A stretch of DNA of 64,000 nt from Siphonodentalium dalli. Taxonomy: Eukaryota > Mollusca > Scaphopoda > Gadilida > Siphonodentaliidae. A program made the position numbers and the translations under genes. This document shows, piece by piece, positions 41,149 through 53,562 of this stretch (position 1 is its first letter; every line of letters begins with the position of its first letter). The notes beneath the pieces are model-generated. The model was given only the letters and a program-made list of their open reading frames with translations. It did not search any database and was not told where the DNA came from. The stretch spans positions 212,752,373 through 212,816,372 of the forward strand of contig CP136061.1 of assembly GCA_032622095.1 (NCBI GenBank). Reading direction: 5' to 3'.

Positions 41149-42815
41149 AGGCACGGGCAGCGTTCGTTGCAGAAATATTCATATTTGTTCAAATCGCCAT
41201 CAACAGAAGGAATATTAAAATATATATAGTTTTGTTCATATGCCAAACATAATCAGCGCTTAAATAGTATATTGCCCTCAAGACGTACGATGGTGTACGT
41301 AAACAAGAGCCCGGTCGTGTTACAGAAGTTGTGATTCTGTTTACAAAACACAGCGAAATTATATTGGTTAATCACACACAAATGATATAAACGCTCTTTA
41401 TTATTTCCATATCATGAAAACAGTAACAAATGACGCTCTTTATGTTTACCATATCCGGATCTAAACAAAAGCCAGATAACGTAACGTTTTTTTGGTTTTG
41501 TTTACATAACAAAGGACAAAACAGCACAGAATACAAGTCACGTTGAACCATTTAGATAACAATGATGTGCAGCGGTCGTTGCATAACAGGAAATAGTTCC
41601 AGGTGTACCAACATTATTGTTGGGCAAACTTGATTCGGAATCGGGGGACGAGGAATGAAGAAGAGTCGGTGTATGTGATTAAATTGATATAATTTGACAA
41701 TGTATTTCATTAAATTATAAATACGTCAAAGAGTTTTATTTATCTAGTGACTATTGCTTTATGTGGACAAACAACGCATAGTTTCGTGAAACGTCATCGC
41801 AAGCCTTATAGAAGCCGCTGTTGTTTTCACGTCCAATTTAGTGATTTAAGTATGTTTTATGGAGGTTTTGGATAAAGTAATAAATAGAATTTACAACTCG
41901 TCCCCAGGTTAACTCGTTCAAATATTCATATTTGTTCAAATCGCCATCAACAGAAGGAATATTAAAATATATATAGTTTTGTTCATATGCCAAACATAAT
42001 CAGCGCTTAAATAGTATATTGCCCTCTGGACGTACGATGGTGTACGTAAACAAGAGCCCGGTCGTGTTACAGAAGTTGTGCTTCTGTTTACATAACACAG
42101 CGAAATTATATTGGTTAATCACACACAAATGATATAAACGCTCTTTATTATTTCCATATCAGGAAAACAGTAACAAATGACGCTCTTTATGTTTACCATA
42201 TCCGGATCTAAACAAAAGCCAGATACCGTAACGTTTTTTGGTTTGTTTACATAACAAAGGACAAAAATTTACAATAACATACTGTTTATGCCATATTTCT
42301 TATTGGTATATGAACAAGGTCTGTCTATATTTTACTATTCTTACTGTTTATGGCGGTATTTGACGGAGCTGAATATTTTAACAGCATACCCACCGCCAAT
42401 GCCGCCCGTATCTTTAATAGCACAGAATACAAGTCACGTTGAACCATTTAGATAACAATGATGTGCAGCGGTCGTTGCATAACAGGAAATAGTTCCAGGT
42501 GTACCAACATTATTGTTGCGCAAACTTGATTCGGAATCGGGGGACGAAGAGTCGGTGTCTGTGATTAAATTGATATAATTTGACAATTTATTTCATTAAA
42601 TTATAAATACGTCAAAGAGTTTTATTTATCTAGGGACTATTGCTTTATGTGGACAAACAACGCATAGTTTCGTGAAACGTCATCGCACGCCTTATAGAAG
42701 CCGCTGTTGTTTTCACGTCCAATTTATAGATTTAAGTATGTTTTATGGAGGTTTTTGATAAAGTAATAAATAGAATTTACAACTCGTCCCCATGTTAACT
42801 CGTCCGGTATATATC
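41149..42815. repeat. Recent tandem duplication containing family A' MITEs
   Basis: Two direct copies lie side by side: about 41174-41917 and 41918-42812. Each has a family A' MITE followed by about 390 bp beginning CACAGAATACAAGTCACGTT and ending in GTTAACTCGT. The copies are nearly identical by eye. The first MITE starts at TTAA 41145-41148 (AGGCACGGGCAGCG) but lacks its last ~145 bp. The second lacks the first ~25 bp and ends properly at GCCGCCCGTATCT before TTAA (42414-42417). Confidence 0.8.
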
Positions 42816-43557
42816 CGGTCTGGACCTCGCTGACGGCTCGGTTCAGACATAATGTACTGGACTCGAGTAAATTTCGCTATAAGCGGAGGACTCGTTACAG
42901 AACCTCTATATATGAGTTTATTAAATTCACTTCAAAACTGAGCATATACTATAATGTTGTCCAAATTTTGCCATTTAAATTCAGACCACCCCTTTAAGAT
43001 CATTGCAAAACCATTTTTCATTGAGAAGAATTTGCATGCATTACAAATAGGCACAAATGCCAATCAGGCTAAGAAATAGTAGGGTTGCCAACATGTATAG
43101 TGCCAATTCTGGTTGTTCTTGCCACGCTGTTGTTCATTTCACGCGCTGAACGGTCGTTTATAGATAGCAGTATATGAGACGCTTTGAGAAGCGTGCGTTC
43201 ATTTTTTTTGCAACATCAATTTCGTGGTATGTTTTATGGCAGACAGTTGGTACACTTTGTCACGTTGTCAAGCTATAATCTTCGTGTGACTATAATACAC
43301 GAGTATCTTCATTATGGACAGCGTGTGGGGGTTAGTGAGTAACCGTTTCACATTCCATATTGTTACCATTAGTCTAGTAGTGCGTGAAACCTGTAGGGAC
43401 TGCCAATATAATGGATGTCTGCCCTGATAACAGCATACATGCGTATCGTCCAACATCATTCATAATACACAGCAACCCCAAAAAGACCCAACAAGAATGT
43501 TCAAATATTCAGGGCCCAGACATCTTGGTAAAACATAAGTATACAAATCTAATGTAG
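42816..43557. other. Gene B intron 2, nothing recognised
   Basis: No exon or named repeat is seen. Confidence 0.3.
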
Positions 43558-43816
43558 TCCTTTCTATACAAAATACTCATTGACGAGTAGTTCCCTCTAG
43601 AAATGTTTAGATAATATGTTCAACAAACGATAGTTTGTTGAATTTATTATCTGAACATTTGCCACAAATGAATATGAATAATTCTGGTCTTGAATAGTTT
43701 CTTTTCTGTCTGTCGTCTGATTGTGTTAAACGTGAACACCCCTCTAAATGAATAATAACTTGGTCCAACGTACTCTTTTATAAGTTAATTGGAGAATACA
43801 TTTAGTATAGCAAGGG
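43558..43816. mobile_element. TTAA MITE (family N, copy 4)
   Basis: It begins CCTTTCTATACAAAATACTC and ends ATTTAGTATAGCAAGGG before TTAA (43817-43820). The interior holds the inverted AACAAACGATAGTTTGTTGA hairpin and the AACACCCCTCTAAATGAAT word. Confidence 0.75.
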
Positions 43817-43938
43817 TTAACAGTGCTTTGTTTACTGGAAGAGGATTCCCCCGATTTCTGGTCATTGTGATGTAGTATGTGGTCATGCTGTGCTTAATAT
43901 ACCGCAACATATGATAGGTACTTAACCCTATACTCCTA

Positions 43939-45309
43939 CAGTACCAGTCATAGGAATTGGTATATTAAGCGCGCTATTTGCGCGCCCAATATCGCAATAA
44001 TATTGTAATTGGAAACTCTTATAAGCGCGCCGCTTGCGATATTATAGCAATAATTTTGCGCTTAAAATCGCAATATTTCGCGCTTAGTATTGCGATATCG
44101 TTCGCTTAATATTGCAACTAAAAATTTTGAAACTACCCGTTTGGCATAAATAAAGACAAATGTTTTAGATTTGTATATAATTATAGTTGTAAATGTTATG
44201 TGTACACTATATGCACAGTAGTTATCTATTATATATTTTGAAAGATCTGTGTGTGTATGTGTTTGTTTGTGTGTGTGTTTGTTTGTGTGTGTGTTTGAAA
44301 TCGATGGACTCCAAAACGACTAAGCCAATTTCGATGAAATTTGGTATTTTAGGGTATTTTCGGCCGGAGACGAACATAGGCATATTTATTTGTCCGTGCG
44401 AGGTCAACTTTTCACGTGCGGAGGTCAAATCTATTTTTACGCCGTTTTTGCGCTAATATATTTCAGTTCGGTGCTCACAAATCGATTCGATATAGCGCGA
44501 ATAATAAATTGCCAGTCATATAATTTGCACGGTTAGAATCTGTGTGGCTTCATCTTTCCAACGATATATAATATGTATGTATCCGTTTTAGTTATCTGCC
44601 TCAATTATTAGGTACAAGTGGTACAATGCTTTTATCGGGATAAAATCAATGCGTAATTTCTATGACGTCGTCAGAGGTCATAAAGTTAGATTACGTTAAC
44701 TCTCACCCTGCCGATGCATTTGACTGTGTCGCGTTAACTCATCACCGGCCGAGGTATCCGCAAATGACATTGGGCTATATATCTCGGAAACGGGTGTAGC
44801 TATCGACTTGAAATTTGGTATGTGAATGTATCTTGCCCCGGATACGAATTTTATCGGGTCGCCGAGCACGTGCGACGCCAGCTTCGCGCATGCGCAGACG
44901 AGATCTCGAAAACGGGTTGAGATATTGACTTTAAATTTGGTATGTGAATGTATCTTGCCCCGGATACGAATTTTATCGGGTCGCCGAGCACGTGCGACAC
45001 CAGCTTCGCGCATGCGCAGACCAGATCTATGAAACGGGTGGAGCAATCGACTTGAAATTTGGTTTTTTAATAGCCCGGACGAAGTCGGGTCACCTTCTAG
45101 TCTAATATAAATAGAACACAATCGGTTCTGTGTGAAATTTTGTCGCGCTGAATATTGCGACAATGCGCACTTAATATATCGCAATATTCTGTGCTCAATA
45201 TCGCAATAATAAATGCGACAGATTTTTGGTATTGCGATATAATCGGGCCTTTTTCGAAATTAAGCAATAAAGGCGCGCCTCAATATACCACTTCTTCTGA
45301 CTGGTACTG
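43939..45309. mobile_element. TIR element with GCGC-rich ends and TA flanks, carrying a Helitron
   Basis: The inverted ends are CAGTACCAGTCATAGGAATT and the matching ...CTTCTTCTGACTGGTACTG, each followed inside by TGGTATATT and GCGCGC. TA flanks both sides (43937-43938, 45310-45311), which suits a Tc1/mariner-type element. The interior repeats AATATTGCGAT and CGCAATAAT words. 876 of its 1371 bp are a later Helitron insertion. Confidence 0.7.
44225..45100 (+). mobile_element. Non-autonomous Helitron (copy H1)
   Basis: It starts TCTATTATATATTTTG after an A, ends GGACGAAGTCGGG hairpin plus CACCTTCTAG, and is followed by T: the A^T insertion and CTRR end of Helitrons. A TG-rich stretch follows the 5' end. 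Inside, a 122-bp unit is repeated (starts about 44809 and 44931), each with a GCGCATGCGC site (44886 and 45008). There is no Rep/helicase frame, so it depends on an autonomous copy elsewhere. Confidence 0.8.
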
Positions 45310-45311
45310 TA

Positions 45312-45680
45312 TAACACAATCGCAAAATTTGCCAACGGTTGGTACCCGCAAAGAATAGGCAATTGCAGAAAGTTGCACACAAATATCGTAGCGAACTTTT
45401 TATATGTTCATTGTAATTGTGCCCTGCTTCGATAAAAGTTGAAACCATTTCTGTACAAACTTTGTCTAGGTCAAATCTTAAGTTTGACTGGACTACTACC
45501 TCCCTCCACCAGCCTGGTCTAGTAACAAAGGCGAGCATTTAATGAGTCGAATTGTAAGCTTCAAACTATAGTGTGCCTTTAATAGAATGTAATCCCGCTA
45601 CGTATTTGAGTTTGATACAACCTTGCTCGTGCACCGCAATAGTAGAGCGCCATGATATTACAATTTCCCCATCTAATCAG
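45312..45680. other. Gene B intron 2, nothing firm
   Basis: No exon is seen. A TGTGCCTTTAA word near 45572 may be the end of another TTAA MITE. Confidence 0.3.
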
Positions 45681-45949
45681 CTTAGCAGTAAGCCTTGAAT
45701 TAGTGTGTCTGTCATTTGCAGAATGAGGTCCCCAGAGGGTGAATTTAGTGATGCTACCCCGCATAGCGGGCTAGCATCACCAAATTCACCCTCTGCGGAC
45801 CTCATTCTGATTACACCTCAGCAGAATGAGGTTCCCAGAGGGTGAATTTGGTTATGCTAGCCCGCTATGTGGGGTAGCATCACTAAATTCACCCTCTGGG
45901 AACCTCATTCTGCAAATGACAGACACACTATTTCAAGACTTGCTTAGTA
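45681..45949. mobile_element. Hairpin-ended element (family D, copy 3, no interior)
   Basis: The two end palindromes stand almost back to back, separated by ATTACACCTCAGC. Terminal words CTTAGCAGTAAGCCTTGAAT and ATTTCAAGACTTGCTTAGTAG are inverse to each other. The interior found in copies 1, 2 and 4 is deleted. Confidence 0.75.
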
Positions 45950-46510
45950 GTGTGAAATAAATCGCTGAAATCAGCGAATCATGGCAGCGTATATTACGCA
46001 ATAAATCGCCTTACAAATAACAAGATATCAGTTATAGTCGTTTGCAATCATGGCATGTGGAGTTTCATGGACGACACATGTCGTTATTTGGAATCTTTAT
46101 AGTGCTTTCATCGCGAGTGAGAGACCACACGTGTTGTTACGTCCAACATATATTCTACCAACAATGCATGCCGGCACATATGTATAGTGATAACAGACAT
46201 GCAGCGGCATATATGTAGACATATAGTATAGGGGATTCAAACTCCCAATGTCACGAAACTCCATTTCCTGAAGGGCGTTGGAATTTTAACTGGTACCTCA
46301 AGCTTTCCAATTGTTAATTTCCAAACTGACACCCCTAATAATGGAATATTTCCAATTGAATGGCCATTGCAGTCCAACATGTTGACCAAAAGTAGGAAAT
46401 TGTGCTACTGTTGGGACTAAACAAAAGTCCCCGCTAATTAATTATTGGTTGGGAAACTATGAGAAGATTTTCAACCCATTGTGTTGTCAAATTATGAACT
46501 AATGTTAAGG
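45950..46510. other. Gene B intron 2 with a TTTCCAA-type repeat
   Basis: From 46300 to 46410 the words CCAATTGTTAATTTCC and GCAGTCCAACATGTTG resemble 21236-21375. No exon is seen. Confidence 0.4.
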
Positions 46511-49500
46511 CATTATGCCGGGTGTGACTAAACACCGCCCGGACCAGCCCGGACAAGCCCGGACCAGCCCGGACCAGCCCGGACCCCCCATATGGACTAT
46601 ATGAGTAATTGTAAGGCCAATATAAGTGCAGGGGTGTCATGGAAACCCACTCAGGGTCGCTATTAACCCTCAAAATGCCGGCAACGGCGAAAATGTTCGC
46701 CGCGAAATGAAGCTAACAGCCCGGACCGCCCCTGCTGAGTCCAGGTGGGATTTTAGTATCCATACCTGTGCGGGGGTGTTAATGAAACCCAAATACGCAC
46801 GGAGAGTGGTCAAGGTCAAACGGAAGTGCCGCTTATTAACCCCTAAACTTCCCAGATTCAGCCAGAATTAAAAAATTGCGCCCCCAATAAACAAATTCAC
46901 AGCCCGGACCCCCTTAATGTCCTCGTACTTCTAATAACTCCTTACATATGTGTTGTGGAACTACCCTCGACTACACTCACGAAGATACAAGGGCGAGTCG
47001 CCCACGAATGCCTGGCAATTAACCCCCAAAATGCCGCCATCGACGATTATGTTTACCGATAACGACGCTGACAGCCCGGACCAGCCCGGACCATCCCAGT
47101 CCAGCCCGGACCCCCCATATGGACTATATGTGTGATTTTAAGGGCAATATAAGTGCAGGGGTGTCATGGAAACCCACTCAGGGTTGCTATTAACCCTCAA
47201 AATGCCGGCAACGGCGAAAATGTTCGCCGTGAAATGAAGCTAACAGCCCGGACCGCCCCTGCTGCGTCCAGGTGGGATTTTAGTATCCATACCTGTGCGG
47301 AGGTGTGAATGAAACCCAAATACGCACGGAGAGTGGTCAAGGTCAAACGGAAGTGCCGCTTATTAACCCGTAAACTTCCCAGATTCAGCCGGAATTTAAA
47401 AATTGCGCCCCCAATAAACAAATTCACAGCCCGGACCCCCTTAATGTCCTCGTACTTCTAATAACTCCTTACATATGTGTTGTGGAACTACCCTCGACTA
47501 CACTCACGAAGATACAAGGGCGAGTCGCCCACGAATGCCTGGCAATTAACCCCCAAAATGCCGCCATCGACGATTATGTTTACCGATAACGACGCTGACA
47601 GCCCGGACCAGCCCGGACCATCCCAGTCCAGCCAGGACCCCCCATATGGACTATATGTGTGATTTTAAGGGCAATATAAGTGCAGGGGTGTCATGGAAAC
47701 CCACTCAGGGTTGCTATTAACCCTCAAAATGCCGGCAACGGCGAAAATGTTCGCCGTGAAATGAAGCTAACAGCCCGGACCGCCCCTGCTGCGTCCAGGT
47801 GGGATTTTAGTATCCATACCTGTGCGGAGGTGTGAATGAAACCCAAATACGCACGGAGAGTGGTCAAGGTCAAACGGAAGTGCCGCTTATTAACCCCTAA
47901 ACTTCCCAGATTCAGCCAGAATTTAAAAATTGCGCCCCCAATAAACAAATTCACAGCCCGGACCCCCTTATTGTCCTCGTACGTCTAATAACTCCTTCCA
48001 TATGTGTTGTGGAACTACCCTCGACTACACTCAAGAAGATTCAAGGGCGAGTCGCCCACGAATGCCTGGCAATTAACCCCCAAAATGCCGCCATCGCCGA
48101 TTATGTTTACCGATAACGACGCTGACAGCCCGGACCAGCCCGGACCATCCCAGTCCAGCCCGGACCCCCCATATGGACTATATGTGTGATTGTAAGGCCA
48201 ATATATGTGCAGGGGTGTCATGGAAACCCACGCAGGGTCGCTATTAACCCTCAAAATGCCGGCATCGGCGAAAATGTTCGCCGTGAAATGAAGCTAACAG
48301 CCCGGACCGCCCCTGCTGCGTCCAGGTGGGATTTTAGTATCCATACATGTGCGAGGGTGTTAATGGCGGCATTTTGGGGGTTAATTTCCAGGCATTCGTG
48401 GGCGACTCGCCCTTGTATCTTCGTGAGTGTAGTCGAGGGTAGTTCCACAACACATATGTAAGGAGTTATTAGAAGTACGAGGACATTAAGGGGGTCCGGG
48501 CTGTGAATTTGTTTATTGGGGGCGCAATTTTTTAATTCTGGCTGAATCTGGGAAGTTTAGGGGTTAATAAGCGGCACTTCCGTTTGACCTTGACCACTCT
48601 CCGTGCGTATTTGGGTTTCATTAACACCCTCGCACATGTATGGATACTAAAATCATACCTGGGCGTAGCAGGGGCGGTCCGGGCTGTTAGCTTCATTTCA
48701 CGGCGAACATTTTCGCCGATGCCGGCATTTTGAGGGTTAATAGGGACACTGCGTGGGTTTCCATGACACCCCTGCACTTATATTGGCCATACAATCACTC
48801 ATATAGTCCATATGGGGGTCCGGGCTGGACTGGGATGGTCCGGGCTGGTCCAGGCTGTCAGCGTCGTTATCGGTAAACATAATCGGCGATGGCGGCATTT
48901 TGGGGGTTAATTGCCAGGCATTCGTGGGCGACTCGCCCTTGTATCATCGTGAGTGTAGTCGAGGGTAGTTCCACAACACATATTTAAGGAGTTATTAGAA
49001 GTACGAGGACATTAAGGGGGTCCGGGCTGTGAATTTGTTTATTGGGGGCGCAATTTTTTAATTCTGGCTGAATCTGGGAAGTTTAGGGGTTAATAAGCGG
49101 CACTTCCGTTTGACCTTGACCACTCTCCGTGCGTATTTGGGTTTCATTAACACCCTCGCACATGTATGGATACTAAAATCATACCTGGGCGTAGCAGGGG
49201 CGGTCCGGGCTGTTAGCTTCATTTCACGGCGAACATTTTCGCCGATGCCGGCATTTTGAGGGTTAATAGCGACACTGCGTGGGTTTCCATGACACCCCTG
49301 CACTTATATTGGCCATACAATCACTCATATAGTCCATATGGGGGTCCGGGCTGGACTGGGATGGTCCGGGCTGGTCCAGGCTGTCAGCGTCGTTATCGGT
49401 AAACATAATCGGCGATGGCGGCATTTTGGGGGTTAATTGCCAGGCATTCGTGGGCGACTCGCCCTTGTATCATCGTGAGTGTAGTCGAGGGTAGTTCCAC

Positions 49501-49952
49501 AACACATATGTAAGGAGTTATTAGAAGTACGAGGACATTAAGGGGGTCCGGGCTGTGAATTTGTTTATTGGGGGCGCAATTTTTTAATTCTGGCTGAATC
49601 TGGGAAGTTTAGGGTTTAATAAGCGGCACTTCCGTTTGACCTTGACCACTCTCCGTGCGTATTTGGGTTTCATTAACACCCTCGCACATGTATGGATACT
49701 AAAATCATACCTGGGCGTAGCAGGGGCGGTCCGGGCTGTTAGCTTCATTTCACGGCGAACATTTTCGCCGATGCCGGCATTTTGAGGGTTAATAGCGACC
49801 CTGCGTGGGTTTCCATGACACCCCTGCAGTTATATTGGCCTTACAATCACTCATATAGTCCATATGGGGGGTCCGGGCTGGACTGGGGTGGTCCGGGCTG
49901 GTCCGGGCTTGTCCGGGCTGGTCCGGGCGGTGTTTAGTCACACCGCATAATA
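46511..49952. repeat. 3.4-kb palindrome of ~527-bp satellite units
   Basis: The left arm repeats with an exact 527-bp period (TATGGACTATATG at 46591, 47118, 47645, 48172). The right arm carries the inverse unit with a 526-bp period (CCATATGG at 48808, 49334, 49860). The switch is near 48365. Outer ends match inverted: TATGCCGGGTGTGACTAAAC and GTTTAGTCACACCGCATA. Units are GC-rich compared with the surroundings and contain runs of the decamer AGCCCGGACC. The period is not a multiple of three, so the recurrent 61-81-codon open frames are most likely by-products. It lies in gene B intron 2. Confidence 0.9.
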
Positions 49953-50686
49953 GGTATTTTCAACTGTTGACACTTTTGATCGAACTTTTTGTGTGGGTTG
50001 AGAAGACCTCCACACCCATCCTTGCCGATGCTATCCACGGGATTCTTGTGGAAATACATGTAGCAAGTGCAGACGTACCTGATTTGAGTAACAGCAGCAC
50101 TACCATATAAATCACAGATACACAAATCAAATAATAAATATACGCAAGCCATGGACGCGGTGACTGGAGGGATTTGGTCTTTGTCGTCTACCCGCCCCCT
50201 CAACTTTGGCCAAACTTTTCAACAGTTGGAAATTTAAATCCTGGCACAATGTAAGTTGATATTTCAAGCTAATTATAAGTTGAAATTGTTCTGCGTGATA
50301 ATTTTATTTTCCAACCTGTATTCAGTGGATTGTCATGATACCAATAGTTGAGGATGATAGCTTGATGTTCCAGTTGAAACAATCCATTCCTACCGATGGG
50401 AAATGGGTGCAAATGGAATTTTCCGGAATTCTAAATTTGAATTTTCGGTCTGGTTCAAGGGTTGACTGGTCCTGGGACTATAAATCTCGTCATCGCTCTG
50501 CTTTGGACGTCATTATTACCTCCTTGTGCATGGTTAGTACGTTACGGTGCGATAGCGCCGTAGTGTATCACACATGAGCCAGGGACGGGTCTAGTTCAAG
50601 GGGCGGCATTTGGAAATTCCAAGTTGGGCACCCCCTGGTGGTAACCTTCTATCCAGGTCCCTGGTCAACGTTGACCACAAACTAAC
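49953..50686. other. Gene B intron 2, start, with a TTTCCAACTG-type repeat
   Basis: Words CAACAGTTGGAAATTT (50220), AATTTTCCGGAATTC (50415) and AAATTCCAAGTTGG (50610) mark scattered relatives of the repeat at 21236, 46300 and 58790. No other exon is seen. The donor of exon 2 (GTTAGT, read on the - strand) closes the interval. Confidence 0.4.
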
Positions 50687-50966
50687 CTTCGGAGCTGGAG
50701 TCGGAGTTAACTCTGTCCATGTGGCAGGCCTTCCAATAGTTCGAGTCGCTCTGGTGTCTCTTCATCACTGTGGATCTTGTCCGGTGAGTCAGGTCTGGGC
50801 TGCCGCATTCTGAGTGGCGAGCCTCGTTTTCGGGATAACTGACCTGGCGACACGATGCCCATCGATGACGTCTGCTGATGTTGCAGGGAGCGGACAAATA
50901 TCTAATCGTGTCCTGGATACTCATCAGTTCCTTGAGTAATTTGATGTCCTGTGCCCTCAGAAGCTC
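50687..50966 (-). CDS. Gene B exon 2: leucine-repeat and basic linker
   Basis: On the - strand it starts GAG CTT CTG AGG after TATTCACAG (phase 0) and ends GAA G|GTTAGT (phase 1), encoding residues 17-109. LLRAQDIKLLKELMSIQDTIRYL continues the leucine-repeat helix. The linker is basic and carries RTRSTVMKRHQSD, aligned with RPAIVRRQSD of gene A, then SSSE at the exon end. It is slightly longer than the gene A counterpart (280 versus 271 nt). Confidence 0.85.
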
Positions 50967-51974
50967 CTGTGAATATACACACATCTATATAACATTATAC
51001 ATACACCAGGGATGCGTCCTGGTTGTGGCGACAGGTGGTCTGGAGAACATAACAGGGGACACTTCATTAGATATAAACTTGTCAGAAAAGTGTATACACT
51101 GAGGCTTATTATTGATACTATATTGCCATACCTACTATCCACCACCACAACGACTACTGACGACCCCCTAAATTAAAGACCTGATATCGATCACGAAGAA
51201 CCAGAAATAATTTAGTAATAACGAAACGACCCCCACCACAACAATTACCACACCAACACTATTTAGTATTGTATACTTACCTCCTCTCACGCGTACAATT
51301 TATTATTGTTTGTAAACATTGTATTTATGTGAATGCTCCAATGTCATACAATGAGCATATTAGTGAATAAATATCTATCTGTATATGTGAATATACGAGC
51401 TATTCATTGCGGAGGAATAAAGTTATTATTTATATTTAAACTGTTTTGAGTCACTGCACGCGTATAAGCTAATTATAACATTACACGCTTTTACAGTAGA
51501 GCTAGGTCCAGACGCGTTTTGCATACATCCAGGCAGAAAATTGCAAGACATTTTTTTCACAAAGAATTTCTTTGTAGATATCCGGCGAAAAATTTAGAAT
51601 TTCACATACTAGTATCCTCATCTTCAGTGTATATATAGTGTAGCGACCTAGCGTTTTTGTTGGAACGGACTGGCCAAAAGCGCCATTTTGTTATATTATG
51701 TCAAGTTATGTGTGCTCTTTCAGAAAGTGAACTAGAAACAGGTTTCTGGTCAATATTAACCCTTGTTTCCAGTATAAGAGCATACCATAAACAACGGATT
51801 TTATTACATTTGAGAGGTTGAAAATATATTATTTCCTTTGTTTTCCCTTTAGGTACCAAACACTGCTAGAATCTACATCTGTATTTTATTTGCGAATGTC
51901 TATCTATGCTCCAAATGGGTTTAAAATGTGTCAGTTTTTACTAGGAAGATAATGGTGCATATTAAAATAATCTA
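50967..51974. other. Gene B intron 1, first part, nothing recognised
   Basis: It ends at the TATTCACAG acceptor at its low-coordinate edge. No exon or classified repeat is seen. Confidence 0.3.
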
Positions 51975-52415
51975 AAGTGTCAGTGACAGAAAAAGGTGAG
52001 GGGCAACAAAATTAATGACCTTTTTTTGTCCCCGATATCCACCAGATTTATCAATAATCATCTCCGTGATATGGGGAATCTAATGGTGTGATTTAAATAT
52101 GCCAAAAGTGGTGCTATGTGAGTCATGGTTGGGGAAGGGGAGGCACGAATTTTTTATTTTTTTAATATTTTAGCGCCGATCACCACCAACTTGATACATA
52201 TTTTATACGCGGAATCTCATCGTGTGGGTTGAAGACGATACATTGGTGTCGCCTGGGTCAGGGATGGGGAGTTGGATAGGCACTAACATTGATAAAACTG
52301 TTTATTCGCGGATTTCCGCCATATATATCGAGGGTCTCACGCAGAGAGGGGCTAACTCAATACACTAACAACGAAGGGAGATAAACCCTTTCTGCGTGAA
52401 ACCCTCGATATAGTC
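51975..52415. repeat. Inverted relatives of the 17.2-17.8 kb repeat plus a hairpin
   Basis: ATCTAATGGTGTGATTTAAA, GGGGCAACAAAATTAATGAC and TCATCGTGTGGGTTGAAGAC are the inverse of words at 17300-17790. At 52325-52415 a TATCGAGGGTCTCACGCAGA arm pairs with TCTGCGTGAAACCCTCGATA. Confidence 0.6.
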
Positions 52416-52931
52416 ATCTCCATGATACAATGACTTGAAACATATTTTATTTGCAAATAATACAAAAGGGATCGGGGCACAAGTTTTTTCAACGTCTGAA
52501 GCCCCTCTCCCAATACAGTCGATTTAGATACAAAATGTTTACAAGATGACAGCTGAACATATTAACATGCATGATTTTTTGTTATTTTATGATGATTGGT
52601 GTAGTGCCTTCCAGAGCATGTGGCTATATGGGGTATGGATGGTTTGGTAGCTATAACATTTGGTGGGGTTTGTGTGAGTTTTGTTCGTTTTAACTAATGA
52701 TACAATATTCTAATGATGTGGTTTACAGAAACCAATGTGGCCCTATACGAGCCAATTTCCTTCGCGTCGTTTTCATTTTGTTTACGCTAATAATAAATAA
52801 ATCTTTCAAATTTGTTGACATTAATGTTCTATACGGTGTAATTATAAGCGAGCAACGTCGTTTTCGTTGCATGTATAGGCCTATACTATTGTAAGGCCAT
52901 GTATTCGGTACAATCTCGCTTCACGAATGTA
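52416..52931. other. Gene B intron 1, nothing recognised
   Basis: No exon or named repeat. Confidence 0.3.
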
Positions 52932-53550
52932 CCTATTATATATTTTGGAAGATCTGTCTGTGTGTCTGTCTGTGTGTGTGTGTGTGTGTGTGTTCGCGAT
53001 GAACTCGAAAACGGCCGACCCGATTTCGATGAAACTTCGTATGGGAGGGTATTTTCGGCCAGGAAGTGGCATAGGCCTATTATTTTGCCCGTGCGACGTG
53101 ACCTTGACCTTGAAATTGGGTAATTTCAAGGTCAAACGCCAGAATATCACGGGATTTCGATGAAACTTGGTATGTGGGGTTACCTTCGACCGGGGAGTGG
53201 CATAAACCTATTAATTTCCCCGAGCGACGTGACCTTGAAATCTGGTCATTTCAAGGTCAAACGCCCGAATATCACGGGATTTCGATGAAACTTGGTATGT
53301 GGTGGTACTTTCGTATGGGGAGTCTCACAAACATATCCATTTGCCCGTGCGACGTGACCTTGACCTTGAAATCGGGTCAATTCAAGGTCAAATCGCCAAT
53401 TTTGATGGGATTTCGATGAAATTTCATACATAGTGTTACTTTTGTCCACTGAGTGTTTTGGACGGGTCAAATCGTGACCCCGACCTGACCTTGACCTTCA
53501 AAATGGACAATTCAAGGTCAAAGCCCGGACGAAGTCGGGTCACCTTCTAG
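52932..53550 (+). mobile_element. Non-autonomous Helitron (copy H2)
   Basis: It starts CCTATTATATATTTTGG after an A (first base changed from the T of H1) and ends GGACGAAGTCGGG plus CACCTTCTAG before T. After a (TG)n run come three ~120-bp units with ATTTCGATGAAACTTGGTAT and GACCTTGACCTTGAAAT, rich in TGACCTTGA. It is 619 bp with no coding capacity. Confidence 0.8.
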
Positions 53551-53562
53551 TACCATATAAAG

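Noticed and set aside
45195-45538. Minus-strand frame of 92 codons across the end of the TA-flanked element
   Set aside because: It crosses a transposon border and has no recognised domain.
46434-49303. Many 60-91-codon frames in the 46.5-50 kb region as genes
   Set aside because: They repeat with the 527-bp satellite, whose length is not a multiple of three, and they have no recognisable domain.
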